Positions 38,111 to 49,758 of a stretch of DNA of 64,000 bases are shown here, one piece after another. The stretch comes from Strix aluco. Its lineage: Eukaryota > Chordata > Aves > Strigiformes > Strigidae. The stretch lies in the NCBI RefSeq assembly GCF_031877795.1, contig NC_133935.1, positions 85,318,748 through 85,382,747 of the forward strand. The letters are read 5' to 3'. Each line of letters opens with the position of its first letter. Position 1 is the first letter of the stretch. A program made the translations under genes and the position numbers. The notes beneath the pieces were generated by a model that was not told the origin of the DNA, made no database searches, and was given only the letters and a program-made list of their open reading frames with translations.

Positions 38111-41100
38111 ATTCTTTAGATGGTCAAAGATTTATGTCGCGCCCTGCCTTTCCCCTTGCTGTGTTCGGACCAAAGTCAGAATTGCCAGGTAAAAATTTCC
38201 AAGATTGCTCTTCTTTCCATTTCCTGACCTCTTTTCCAAGTTCCCAGCTATCACCCTGGTTTTCCATCACTTAAAAAAGGTCACCGCTGTTGCTTCTTTT
38301 CCTCTCTCAGCAGTCTGAGTACACGCTGTCCTTGCCTAATACATGCAAGGATTTTCTTAGAATTACCTTCTTTTTAATCGCTAGCTGGTTTTGTATTCAG
38401 TCATGTACTCTAGATGCCTACACAGCGAGACGTGACTGCTTCTTGCTGGCAGCAGGGGAAGCCAAGGTCTAAGCGGGCAGGAGCAGTGGGTGGCTTGAAT
38501 CACTCTTGACATGAGACACCCCAGCAGTCACCGTGGGCAGGCGTCGTACCTCCAGTCTGCCCGTGGCCGTGATCTCCACCAGTTCCTGACATTACTCACG
38601 CCACTTTCTCCGTTGGCTGAATGTCGGCAACTCAGCCAGCTTAGGAGGAGGAAACCCTTCTTCACGGCCATGGGGTCGGCAGTGAAGGAGCTGCATGGGG
38701 AGCTGGGGCAGGTGCTTGGGGTGAAGGAGCTCAGAGGGGCTGGTGCTGCAAGGGGAAAGCCTTACACAGGGCTCAGAGCACCCCTGGGGATGTGCTTTTT
38801 GCAACCAATTCCTTCAACATTGCCCAGGGGATGTCAGGCAGAGCAGGTAGGCACCTTGCAGCCCTCCTCCTCCAGAGATAGACCTGTCTCTCTGGTACTT
38901 CTTGGTCTGGCATTTTTGCTGTCCTGCCGGAGGAGGCAGGGTTGTTCTGCCTCCCCTGGGCTCATTTTTAGGGCTCTGCAGCAGGCATGGGTGGTGGGTG
39001 CTCCCCAGACATCCAGGACAAGCAGGGAGTTGGGAACTGTGAGCAAATCTGCAGCTTTGGGGTACATGTAGGGACATATTTTGTGAGGTTACGGCACGCC
39101 CTTGAGCTTCTTCCAGGTTTGCGTGGAGCCAGATTCCCCATCTTTGACAGAAATGACTGGATTCATGGCAAGGGGCTGAAATAAGGGTCTTGGGGAAGAT
39201 AAAAGGGTGAACTGGAGGGCTCCCATGGGCTCAGAGCCTCACCTTGCAGAAGGGCACAGGCAGCCTTAGGCCCCATTGAGACAAATCCCAGGAACAAAGT
39301 GCCCGCATAAAGGCTCTTACCCTGGGGCTTATGCAAAGCAAAGTCCTCTCCCTGCAGTGACCAAGGACCTTGAATTTCCTGTACGTAAGTCTGGACAAAC
39401 ATGAACACATCAGCAGGTAATGCAGGATGACCTGTGCTATGTGTCCAGGCTGGAGAAGGGCAAGGTGCTTCCTGCAGGTGTCCATCCTGTAACACCCAGG
39501 ACCCGAAGTAATTGGAATCTGCTTGGCTTGTGGCATGCAGCACCACTTCAGGACATGATTTGAATGTTGTCCTGTGTTCCAGTGTAAACCAGCAACGGAA
39601 AATCCATGCTGGATGGGGTTAGGCGGGAGCTTGTTTTATTCCAGCATGCATTGGGCTGATACTCTCTGGACCGTGCTTTTCCGGGTGCCCATGTTGAAGG
39701 ACATGGTGAGTTGGGTCATTCTCCTATCTCTCTTCTCTGGCTTTGGGTAGGGTATCCTCCTCCTCTGGCACATCTGGAGCAGGACTCCTCACTCTCAGCT
39801 ATGCGGGGAGGACCCTGAGCCCCACAGCCAATCTATGGATGTGGGAGCAGGTTGGGAAAGCAGCACGGATGGCACTCACGCAGCCCACAAACCTCTGAGC
39901 TCTGGCTGCCAAGCCCACACAGATGACTGCCCGTAAGCACGAGTCCATCCCAAGCCTTCAGCAGTCACAGGACTGTTGTCTCCCTCCTCTTCCCAGGAAG
40001 CAGATTGCAAAACCATGTAACCGCAGAGACTAGCAGTGTCTGAACGGGCTCAGGCACCAGTCCATGCCCATCTGTGGCTCCTGGGAAATTGTCTTCTACA
40101 GGGTGGGAGAAGCTGAGCTTGGTGAGAAACAAAGCCTCCTGCTGGGTATACAGCCCTTCTGTCTGCTCAGAAAATGGAAACGCTCTCCTGCAATGGACTG
40201 AAAACTTCTGGACCTATAAGAAAAACCAGCCACATCCCATGTATCACCCCAACCTCCCCAAAACAGCCTTTCGGGGAGGGCAGCTCTTAGTGTCGGGCTC
40301 TGGACAGTGCAGAGGGGGCTATTGGGGTGGATTTGCTGCTGGGGCAACCTCTGGAAAAAATAATGCAACTTGAGATCCCCTGAATGTCTTGCACTGAGAG
40401 AATATGCTTATTCCTTCACATAATATTACTTCTCTCTTTGGTAGAAGGAAAAATCGTCCCTCTTCAGTGTGTTCCCCTTATTTTCCACTTGAGCCTGAGT
40501 GCTGAAGAGGGTCTTAAGTGGAGCATCTAGCCGTGGCCCGAAGGGTGATCTTGATGAATAGGTACATCCTTCCCCAAGCCCTGCCCTTCCCAGAACTGCT
40601 GCCAGTATTTCCACCTACTTAGTACAAAACCAGGAATAGACACAACAGGAAGCGATTCTCTAGAATGAAGCAGCCTCTCTGAGACTTCAGAGATTGGGCA
40701 CAACCTCTCCCCGGGGAGCGCTGGGATGGGGCGGTGGGTTTAGCACAGTCTGTCTTACAGTGGGCAACGCACCATGACAGCGCGTCTGCAGATTTTCATT
40801 TCATCGGGCATGGCAAGTGAAAGGATGCTCTCCTTTTCCGGAGGTCAGGCATCACTCCTCCTTATGGACCTCTCTGCAAAGATGGGGAATGCAAGTGGTG
40901 GAAAGAATCAGTTCCAGGTTATCCGTGGTTTCTTCTCTCCCTACTCCTGGCTGTGGAGATCCTGAGTCAGATGTCTGTGCAGGGCGCAGAGCAGTTGGCA
41001 GAAGCTGCTGAGACGGTTTGCGGCTGGCTAACCACCGCCGGGGAAAAGAGAAGGGAGTTGGCATCATCTCCGCGTGGCCTGTGGCTGGACACTCAACAGG

Positions 41101-42269
41101 AAACAGGGAGAGCCCAGCAACCTCACTGGAAAAGTCATCTTCTGCACGGATCAAAGCATGAGACTGTCTCCAGGACGAGAAAATAAGTAGAGAGCGTGAG
41201 AAACAGCGGCTCATTTAAAAAAAGAGGCAGAGGGAGAATGTGCTTCCCTGGCTTGGCTGGAAAGTGAAAGAGCCAGGCTTGCAGAGGTGGAATGGCAGAT
41301 CACAGCAGCGCTACCAGGAGGGCACTGGGACAGCACTGACTGTTTAATAATTTTCATATACAACAAGAAGAGGTTAAAAATATTTGTTTGCAAAACCAGA
41401 GCATAATTAGTAGTGAGTCATGGAAAGCGTTGTTCCAGCTACTGTGAAAACAAGGTGGTGCTGAAGGGTTTGCTGGTCATTTGAAAGAGTCGAGAGCTTC
41501 AGCCCAAGATTCCTTCCTTAATTGCACCACTCTTGGCCACTCGCTCTAAATTAAGCAGACAGGAGCACAAGAGAGCTAATGCAGTGCTCTGAAAGGCAAA
41601 CTATTAACCAAAGTGTCTCTCAGATGTTTAACTTCAAGGAGGCATGATTGAAATCTCATCAATTATGATCAGCGGACATGAGAAGGGCTTGAAGTTCATC
41701 CATAACGTAATTTGCAGAATAATAAAAATTAAAGATGTGAAACCTATTTTAGGTTGAGTCTACTTCAGTGCTCAGGGTGAGTTAGATAGGTCTCTGTATT
41801 ATGCTTCCCGCTGTGCTGCATGCATGCAAAAACGCAGTGCAAGAAAAGTTTCCCTGATCCATTTTTGTTACTCAGAGGATGTTGCTATCTAATATTTACA
41901 CTACAGTTACAGACATAAGCACTTTCTGTGCAGTCCCAGGCATATTCCCTGCTTTTGTCTTCATTGGCAGTTTTCTCTTTCCAAAACCCACCCAGTTATT
42001 CTCACAGCTCTTCTCCTGGATCGCAAACAGCTCTCTGCTGTCCCTGGCATCCTCTTCCTTTAATCACTTTGCACAAGTCCCCTGCCCTCAGCAGACTTGT
42101 CAATGGGAACAATGAACTTAGGGGAGACCGTGACATTCCTGATTGAAAAACAAGATTGAGTCCTTCACTTCCCACTGTGCTGCTGACAGCAATACTACTT
42201 AGCACTCCTACCCTATGACGCATTACCCAAACATTAGCTAATTATCCTGCCTGACTCCTTAGAAAGTAG
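38111..42269. other. Gene-free stretch
   Basis: Four kilobases with no recognisable exon or mobile element. The longest open frame (38511-39071, about 186 codons) is within chance expectation and resembles nothing known. Confidence 0.5.
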
Positions 42270-42345
42270 GCAATTAAGTATTTAGCTCCATTCTCCAGAT
42301 GGGGAAACCCAGGCACAAAAAGAGGTTAATAGGGGAAAGGCCAAT
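42270..42345 (-). repeat. MIR-like ancient SINE scrap
   Basis: CTCCATTCTCCAGATGGGGA then AACCCAGGCACAAAAAGAGG and TTAATAGG parallel the reverse complement of MIR (CCATTTTACAGATGGGGAAAC, TGAGGCACAGAGAGGTTAAG). It is diverged and short. Confidence 0.45.
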
Positions 42346-43089
42346 CCTACTGCGTAGGGTGGAGAGCATCCCGATGTTTGGAGGAGCAGTGTTGAGCATG
42401 GGGCTTGTCTCACCCATCTCAGCTGTCTGCGCTAAAGCTGAGCTTCTTCTAGAGTTGGCATAAAGGACCAGCACCTTGGGAGAGTGATTCATCCTCACCC
42501 AAGACGTCTCCCAATAAACTGGGCTGAATCATCCTCCAGGAAGAGCACCCAAGGCGTCCATCCACCTTCTCCATACTGCCAAGGGGAAGGGGAGCACCTG
42601 GGAAGGTTCGGATGCCTCAAGCAGACGGTGAGAGTTGTCTCCAAACCACAGACAGCAATGTTGCCAGAATCAGTGCTCAAGAGCTCCTAGATCATGGGAA
42701 ATGTTTCGCTGGTGTCATTTAAACCAACTTTGATGTGCACCTTGGAGCACAGTGGCAGAAAGCAGGCTGCAAGCTCCATCCTCCTTACTATCAGTTTGGT
42801 GACCAGTGCTCCATTGTAACCGTGAATTGGGGCTATCTTTGGAGGGAGAAAATGCTGAAATAAACTATTTTTAATGCAGACAGAAAGTGTTCAGCAGAAA
42901 GGTCTTTAAAATAAAGCAACAGAAGGAGTCCAAGCCTAATAACAAGAGTTCTAGCTATTGTGACTAAGTACTCCATAAAATGTGTAATTATGGCACTATA
43001 GCAACTATTGAATTCCAAGGCACATTTTGCATCTGAAACACAGGGCAGAGCATCCTCTTTGGGTGATTCAGAGAAATAATCACAACACC
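42346..43089. other. Gene-free stretch
   Basis: Nothing recognised; it becomes AT-rich towards 43,000. Confidence 0.5.
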
Positions 43090-43480
43090 CAAGCGCGGCG
43101 TAGAAAAGGGAGAAGCACCGAACTGCAGCACACCATCAGCAGCGTGCGCCTGGCATGCAGGCGCCGTCCCCGTGGGAGCAGCCCTGCCCAGGATGAGCGC
43201 ACCTGCCTGGGGGGGGGAAGAGAGGAACAAATATTTTTAGCCCATGGCACAGCTGCGCCCGAGCATCTCGTCGTCTGCTTCCTACGAGCTCTTGCTGAAT
43301 CGTGGAGCGGAGCCGAGCACGGGGGCGCGGCGCACGGGTGGGCACGGAGACGGTGGCACGGGGGTGACGTCGGAGAGCGCATTTTACCAAAGCATGGAGG
43401 GTGGGACTATGATTTGTACCACCGCTCCCATCTCACCCGCTCCTCCTGCCCTCGGGTGCCCCGTTTCAGTTCAGACGGGG
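43090..43480. promoter_or_regulatory. Isolated CpG-rich patch
   Basis: By hand count there are about 34 CpG dinucleotides in roughly 400 bp, against a CpG-depleted background on both sides. The densest part is 43,261-43,380. It holds a GTGACGTCGG word, close to a CREB/ATF site, near 43,368, and a run of nine G near 43,209. No exon or known promoter is recognised. An open frame across it (43027-43563 +, about 178 codons) is what high GC would give by chance. It may be an orphan CpG island, an enhancer or the start of a non-coding transcript. Confidence 0.4.
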
Positions 43481-46400
43481 CCAAGCACACAAGGGTACCA
43501 AGGAGATCTTCTTTCCTTGGCGTGGCTCAGAGCCACTTGCATCCCTTAAAAGGCATCTTCTGACTCAGATACACTCTCCTCCATTGTCTGGGGCATGTTG
43601 TTTTGCAGCTGGAGACTGGTGAATGAAGCTGAGTTACTGACCTTGATTCGAAAAAAATGCATGCTTGTGCTTTGTAAAACAAGCCTTTTAAAGCTGGCTT
43701 TTATACAAAGAATTATGCCAATGTGAGTATGGAGGCGCTGGTATTTCAGGCCCCTTTCAATCTTCTGGATTGCCAGGGAGCTCTTTCACAGATTTAAGGC
43801 TTTAACCAAAGGACGGATGCTGCAAGAGGTGGTGAAGAGGACTCAAGCAGGTATTTAAGTGCGTGGCCTAGGAGCAGATGCTTGGATCAGGGCCTAGATC
43901 AGAAGAGGTATGTTATTATGCTGAAGGAGGTATTGTTTTACTGTGTTGTAAGGAGGCACAGATGATCCTTCTCCCTAAGTGGAGGAAAAAATAAAATAAC
44001 CTGTCTTTGAGGCTTGCTCTCACCCCTTTTTGGTGTGGATATGCACTGCAGCCCTGGAGAAAATGGGTCTCAAACAGCTTTGCCACTTTTTTTTTCCATT
44101 GTGTCATCAAAATGAGAGATGATGATGAATGAGGCCAGTTTGGGGGTTTTTTTTTGAATTGTCCTTGGTCCTGCTCCATCCTTGCCCACAGGTTAGAGGT
44201 ATTTTTCTTTGAAGACGCTATGGGAGGCAGCACCTTTGGCTTGGGAAGATGCTCTTCAGCCGGGGTCCAGCGCAGGCAGGCGGGTTTATCCCCCTTGCAT
44301 GGCGTACTGAGTTAAAATGAAGCCCTGGTTTTGCAGAGGGAGCTTGGTTAGGTGAGCATGGCCAAAATCTGGTACGACAATACCCCGTCAGGCCAGCGCT
44401 CTGCTTCCGCTCAGAAAACAATAGGAGTTTACACAACTGCAGCCCACTTGAGGTTTTCGCCTTACTTCACAGCTAAGCAACGAGACCCCAAATGTTACAG
44501 CTCTGCCTAATGTCCTTGGCTCTGTCCTGCTTTGGAAGGAAACATGCTGTGGCCTGTGCTGCCAATGCTATTTCCTCTCGCTTGTCTTTAAAGGTCTCTT
44601 TTTCCAACAGCTGATCGGCTCTGCAGCTCCGGGGAGTACGTGAGATCCGGCTGGCCCACGATCTAGCTGGTATGGCCGCGTGCCATGTTGTTGTTTGTAT
44701 TGCTTTCATTTTTTTGGCGTTACTTGGCTCTTCCACGCAACTTGTTTTCATCCTGAACTATGTGCTCATTACATATCCAAACACCCACGCAGGTTTTGCA
44801 TGAGGAAACTCGAAACACACGCACAGTAGAGGAGCAAGTTTGTGATGGGGGGGAATGAGATATTTGTCTCGAGGCAGACACAAACAATTGTCAAATCCCC
44901 GAGCTGCCCATGGCTGGATTTCAAGCTTACTGACGACAAGCACTTGAACGCCGTGTGCGCATCCTCCTGGCACCTCTTGTGGTCACCTTGTCCTCTCCCA
45001 GAAACTCCAGCTACTGTCCAAGACACCCATCCAGGGACCTCCTTGCTCTCTGGCAGGCTGTGCCCTGAACGCCAAAGGGACCCATTTTTGCTGCTAGGAA
45101 AGCTCTCAGTTCTCCTCCATGGCACCGTCCTCACCGAGCAGCCAGCCACAGGCAGTACAGATCTATCTGGCCAGTTCAGGTCTGGCAGGCACCAAGTCAT
45201 GTTGGAGGGTTTCAGCAAGGTCCCAAGCAAGGGCGTCAGAAAAAGGACTGTTCTGCATGGTATTTGCTTCATAAATGCTCTCTTTGGGGTTTTTCTCTAA
45301 AGCAGTGTGTGTGAGGTGCTGTTGGAGGTAGCGTCGGTGCCATTGGGCCCCCCAGGTTGCATGGATCTGGTGTTACATTAGCGCAGCAAACACAGCATGG
45401 CCCTGGACTAGCAGAGTGGGGTTCAGATACTCATGTTTTCTGAGTCTCTCCCATTTTTATGGCCCCACCAGCATCGCAGTTGAGCTCCGGCAGCCGCCCT
45501 GATCGGGATGCAGAGAGCTCAGCTGGAGGCTCCAAGCTGTCCAAATCTGCAGCATGCCGCTCCCCTGCACATCGCGCTCCTCCCCACCGTGCTCGGCCTG
45601 CTCAGAGCGTGGAAAAAACCTCTCCCAGCAACTACCGGTAACTGCACAGTGCTGGGCAGTCTGAGCCTGAGAAACTGGGGGACTCGGTTGGCAGCTCAGA
45701 ATTGCTTTGCTTCCTCACAGCCTTCCCTGCTGCCTATGCTGCAGAAGAATAAAAATTTTCCAGGGCTGTCAGTACTGCGTATTTCATCAGCATTCACTTC
45801 ACTTTAAGTCCAAAATGTGCTAAAAATAAGCTGTCTCGGCATTCAGGTCTTGATTCAAGTGGTAACAGGATACCGAGCAGAGAAACTCCTGGGGTGGTTT
45901 GCACTGTGCAGCGCTGAGCAGGGGGCCGTTGGCTCTCCCTCTTCCTCCTCCTCCTCCTCCTCCCGGCTGCTGCGGGGTTGTTGCCCACTGCTCGTTCATA
46001 ATCCCCTAAATTTCATATTCAAAGGTCACAGGTTTTACAGCTCCCCTTGGGCTGGTTGTCAGCGAGGCTCCAAATGCTGAGGTAGCGTCTCTTCTTCTGG
46101 GGTTGGTAGTGTATTATCAGCGAGATCCTTAGTAAACTATTTCTTTTAATACTCCTGCAGTAACTTTGGGATGGGGATGCCCGCAGGCAGAAGTTTGGAC
46201 AAGTGAAGTCTGAAATGCCACGGGAAGGCCACTAACTTCAAAAAGCCTCATTAGTGCAGCAGTGGAGGGAGGTGTGGACGTTTGTGCCTCCTGCATGGAC
46301 TTTACTGGCTGTAGCAGAGCTGTGTGGCTTTGATACCAGTGAAAACGCTGCGAACCCCCCTCCTGGGAAGGGGTCCTGAGATGAAGCGCTTGCTGCTCCC

Positions 46401-47040
46401 CCTCGCTTTTAAAATGCCCAGTTGATGTTCAGCCTTCAAGGCTGCTGAACGAGTTTTTCATCCGCAGTCAGATTTTACTGCCACATTCTCACTCGCTTTC
46501 CTAAAATAAAGGGGAAAAAAAATAAAAAAAAAATCCTTGTGCTAATTTAATCTAGCCAGGCATCTTGCTGTCCTGCCTGATAATATCTCTCCAATCTGTC
46601 ATTTCCAACAGACAGCTGTTTATTTGTTTGGATTTTTTTTTTTTTTTTTTGCTTGCTCTTGAAATATCTCCTCTGCTTTCTCAAGCAGCCCAGAGCTGCC
46701 CCAGGGATGTTCCAAGCTTCCCCCTTGCTTTGGTGGGGGCTTTGGCTGGAAACATCTCCCTTCTCCAGGAAAAACCCTACAACCACCTCAGACAGAGAAA
46801 CATGTCAAAGAATACGTATCTTACATGCTGGTCCCTAGTAGGTGTTTGGGGTTTCAGAGCCAGCCTCATGGCCAGCAGCCATGCAGTGGGCCAAAGCACT
46901 GAAAACCAACCTGGTGCAAATCTGGAGATCCCAACGGGAGCTTCTCTCCAAACTGAGCGTGGCAGAGGGACCAGTGCTGCCGGCGAATTATTCAGCGGGA
47001 TCAACTGCAAAGGAGGAGATGATTAATATTTTACTATCTG
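43481..47040. other. Gene-free stretch with simple repeats
   Basis: A (CTC)n run lies at about 45,941-45,963. An A-rich tract lies at 46,514-46,533 and an 18-base T tract at 46,633-46,650. No exon or mobile element recognised. Confidence 0.5.
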
Positions 47041-47968
47041 TTCAATATCTTCTTAAGTGATCTAGATGGTAGGATCAAGCGTACCATGATGAAGTTTGCT
47101 GACGATACCAAACTGAGTGGGGCAGTGGACACTTCGGAAGGGAGAGCCACCCTGCAGGAAGACCTGGATAGGCTGGAAGAGTGGGACAACAAGAACCTTA
47201 TGAAGTACAACAAGGACAAGTGTAAGGTTTTGCACCTGGGAAAACATAATCCAGGAGTGCAGCACAGGCTGGGATCTACCTGGCTGGGGAGCAGCTCTGT
47301 GGAAAGGGACCTGGGGGACAACAAGCTCAATATGAGCAACCAGTGTGCTGCAGCAGCAAAGAAACCCAATGGGGTGCTGGGCTGCATCAACAACCGCCTC
47401 ACCAGCAGAGATAAAGAAGTCATCATCCCACTCTACTCAGCGCTTGTCAGGCCACACCTGGAATACTGTGTTCAGTTTTGGTTCCTGCTATACAAAAAAG
47501 ATGTGGAGAGGCTGGAGAGGGTCTAGAGAAGGGCCACAAAGATGGCCAAGGAACTGGGAAGCCTGCCACGTGAGGAAAGGCTGAGAGAACTGAGTTTGTT
47601 CAGCCTTGAGAAGAGAATGCTTAGGGGAGACCTTATCACCATGTTCCAGTATTTAAGGGGTGGCTACAGAGAAGATGGAGACTCCCTTCTCACAAGGAGT
47701 CACATGGAAAAGACGAGGGGTAATGGGTACAAGTTACTCCTGGGGACATTCTGATTGGACACAAGAAGAAAAATTTTCACAATGAGAACGATCAGCCACT
47801 GGAATAATCTCCCCAGGGAAGTGGTGGATTCTCCCACACCGGACACTTTTAAGATTCATCTGGACAGGGTGCTGGGCCACCTTGTCTAGACCGTACTTTT
47901 GCTAAGAAAGGTTCGACCAGATGATCCTTGAGGTCCCTTCCAACCTGGTATTCTATGACCCTATGATT
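47041..47968 (+). mobile_element. CR1 LINE, 5'-truncated copy with much of the reverse-transcriptase C-terminal half
   Basis: One + frame from 47041 to about 47888 encodes the C-terminal half of CR1 ORF2. It begins FNIFLSDLDGRIKRTM, then has the catalytic FADDTKL motif, SALVRPHLEYCVQFW, RELSLFSLEKR, DLITMFQYLRGG and HWNNLPREVVDSP. Only two in-frame stops interrupt it (TAG 47524-47526 and TGA 47752-47754), and I see no frameshift. The usual DLGVLVDNKL is shortened to DLGDNKL, consistent with a 9-base in-frame loss. The 3' end is the standard CR1 tail (GGTCCCTTCCAACC, then TTCTATGACCCTATGATT). The element is inactive and missing its 5' part, including the endonuclease. It ends about 0.5 kb before the minisatellite upstream of MKLN1. 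Confidence 0.95.
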
Positions 47969-48499
47969 AAACACAAGTTATTTCCTAAAATCCACAGTAA
48001 AATAAAAATTATTAAATACAACAGCGTGCAAGATGTGGGAAACCACTTGGGTTCCTTCCCACAGCCCAGGCCGCCAGGTTGCCTCTCCATGAAGCACATA
48101 GACGAGCTGTTGTATGGACTGAAAAAATGACCCCAGGAAAAAACCCTGATTAATTCTGGCACCCAGCACCCAATTTGCAATTGCTTTCAAACAGGGTTGT
48201 CGGTCAAACACTAAATCTGGGCACCACACAATCATCCGCATTTTCATTTTACTTGTTATTTACTTTTATTTATCTATTTACTGTTATTTATGATGACTTT
48301 AATAGTTTTAACTCCTTCTTGGGAAAAAAACCAAACCAGCCAGCATTTAAAAATTCTTGGGAAGTGTAAGAATACGTGGTCAAATATTCAGCTGATAAAA
48401 TGGAGCAAGGGAGGATAACTGTGCTACCCATGGCAGGGATTGGTGCAGGAGCCAGCATGGGATCAAACCCCACTGAGTCTTCTTAGATCCCTTTCCCAA
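47969..48499. other. Gene-free stretch
   Basis: AT-rich, with TTTATTTAT-type words near 48,250-48,300. Nothing recognised. Confidence 0.55.
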
Positions 48500-49500
48500 G
48501 CACCCACCCATGGCCGCTGTGGGGTCAGGAAAGGAGACGTCCCCTTAGGCAATCAAAACCCCACTCCAGTCCCATAGGGCATCTCCCTGAGCCCCACAAC
48601 CCACCTCAGTCCCATGGGCATCCCCCTAAGCACCACAGGGCATTCTCCTGAGCCCCACAGCCCCATGCAGCCCCACGGGGCAACCCCCTGAGCCTCACCT
48701 CAGTCCACCTCAGCTCCACCAGTCATCCCTCTGCGTCCCACGGCCCAGTGCAGCCCAGTGGGTTATCCCTGTGAGCCCCACAGTAACCAACACAGGGCAT
48801 CCCCCTGAGCCTCACCTCAGCCCCACGGGGCAACCCCCTGGGCCCCACAGCCCACCTCAGCCTCACAGAGCATCCCCCTGAGCCTCACCTCAGTCCCACA
48901 GGGCACCTCTCTGAGCCCCACAGCCCACCTCAGCCCCACGGGGCATCCCCCTGAGACTCACCTCAGCCCAAACGGGTCATCCCCCTGAGCCTCACAGCCC
49001 ACCCCAGCCCCACGGGACATGTCCTTGAGCCCCACAGCCCATCTCAGCTCCACGGGGCTACTCCCTGAGTCTCACAGACCACCTCAGCCCCACAGGGCAT
49101 CCCCCTGAGCCCCACAGCCCACCTCAGCCCCACAGGCCATCCCCCTGAGCCCCACGGATCATCCCCCTGAGCCTCACCTTAGCCCCACAGATCATCCCCC
49201 CGAGCCCCACCTCAGCCCCACAGATCATCCCCCTGAGCCCCACAGCCCACCTCAGCCCCACAGGGCATCCCCCTGAGCCTCACAGCCCACCTCAGCCCCA
49301 CAGGCCATCCCCCTGAGCCCCACGGATCATCCCCCTGAGCCTCACCTTAGCCCCACAGATCATCCCCCCGAGCCCCACCTCAGCCCCACAGATCATCCCC
49401 CTGAGCCCCACAGCCCACCTCAGCCCCACAGGGCACCCCCTGAGCCCCACAGCCCAACGCAGCCCCATGGCACACCCCAGCCCCCCGGGTGTCACACCCC
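48500..49500. repeat. C-rich minisatellite upstream of MKLN1
   Basis: About 1 kb of diverged tandem units is built from CCCACAGCCCACCTCAG, CCCCACAGGGCATC and CCCCCTGAG blocks, mostly about 40 bp with some units of about 23 bp. The right part (about 49,073-49,436) is a higher-order repeat. A 168-bp block is duplicated almost exactly; for example CAGGCCAT at 49132-49140 recurs at 49300-49308, and GCCTCACCTT at 49171 recurs at 49339. The + strand is strongly C over G. The array ends within about 170 bp of the MKLN1 start codon. Confidence 0.92.
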
Positions 49501-49612
49501 ACTGTGGCCCCACGACCCGTTGTCCCGCCCAGGCCCTACCTCAGCCCATGACTCCCCCGCGCCCCCCAGGCCCCGCCGTCCCCCCTCCCGCGCGGCCCCT
49601 TTAAGAGCGCGG

Positions 49613-49624
49613 CCCCGCCCCCCC
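49613..49624 (+). promoter_or_regulatory. GC box (Sp/KLF-type)
   Basis: CCCCGCCCCCCC lies about 43-54 bases before the MKLN1 start codon and matches the Sp1/KLF consensus on the minus strand (GGGGGCGGGG). Confidence 0.55.
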
Positions 49625-49663
49625 GCGGTCGCTGCCGGGGCCGCGGCTGCCGCTGCTGACAAC

Positions 49664-49674
49664 AAGATGGCGGC
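49664..49674 (+). promoter_or_regulatory. YY1-type motif over the MKLN1 start codon
   Basis: AAGATGGCGGC is the classical YY1 site. Its ATG is the MKLN1 initiation codon, in the orientation in which YY1 sites near transcription starts usually lie. The same bases give a strong Kozak context, with A at -3 and G at +4. Confidence 0.7.
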
Positions 49675-49758
49675 GGCGGGGCCGGCGGGCCCCGAGAGCC
49701 GGGTGCTGGGCTACACCCTGCACCGCTGGAGCAGCTTCTCCTCCACCTACTTGCCCGA
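49667..49758 (+). CDS. MKLN1: Muskelin, first coding exon
   Basis: The exon encodes 30 residues plus two bases. The run [19 protein letters not shown] matches the N-terminus of vertebrate muskelin, recalled as [20 protein letters not shown] in human. The start is the first in-frame ATG; the frame is open upstream to 49520 but has no other ATG. The exon ends in phase 2 at CGA|GTGAGT, so the next Glu codon (GA-) is completed by exon 2, which I did not find before the right edge. These residues begin the discoidin-like domain; LisH, CTLH and kelch repeats are encoded further on. Muskelin is an intracellular kelch protein of the CTLH (GID) E3 ubiquitin ligase, also linked to cell spreading and receptor traffic. 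The Ala/Gly/Pro-rich first nine residues differ from human, as expected for this variable tip. The identification rests on memory of the family. Confidence 0.9.

Noticed and set aside
38511-39071. Open frame of about 186 codons
   Set aside because: The length is within chance expectation for 64 kb in six frames, and the protein resembles nothing known.
43027-43563. Open frame of about 178 codons across the CpG-rich patch
   Set aside because: High GC lowers the stop frequency. There is no domain, and another frame on the opposite strand is also open.
44769-45300. Facing open frames of 167 (-) and 152 (+) codons
   Set aside because: They overlap on opposite strands, their length fits chance, and no family is recognised.
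46524-46642. A10-TCC and GGA-T-tract inverted pair, 13 bp with a 93-base gap
   Set aside because: Mostly homopolymer. Such pairs arise easily by chance between A and T tracts.
49520-49666. N-terminal extension of the muskelin frame upstream of 49667
   Set aside because: The frame is open but has no ATG. The Pro/Arg-rich translation is GC-rich 5' leader or promoter, and the ATG at 49667 matches the known protein start.
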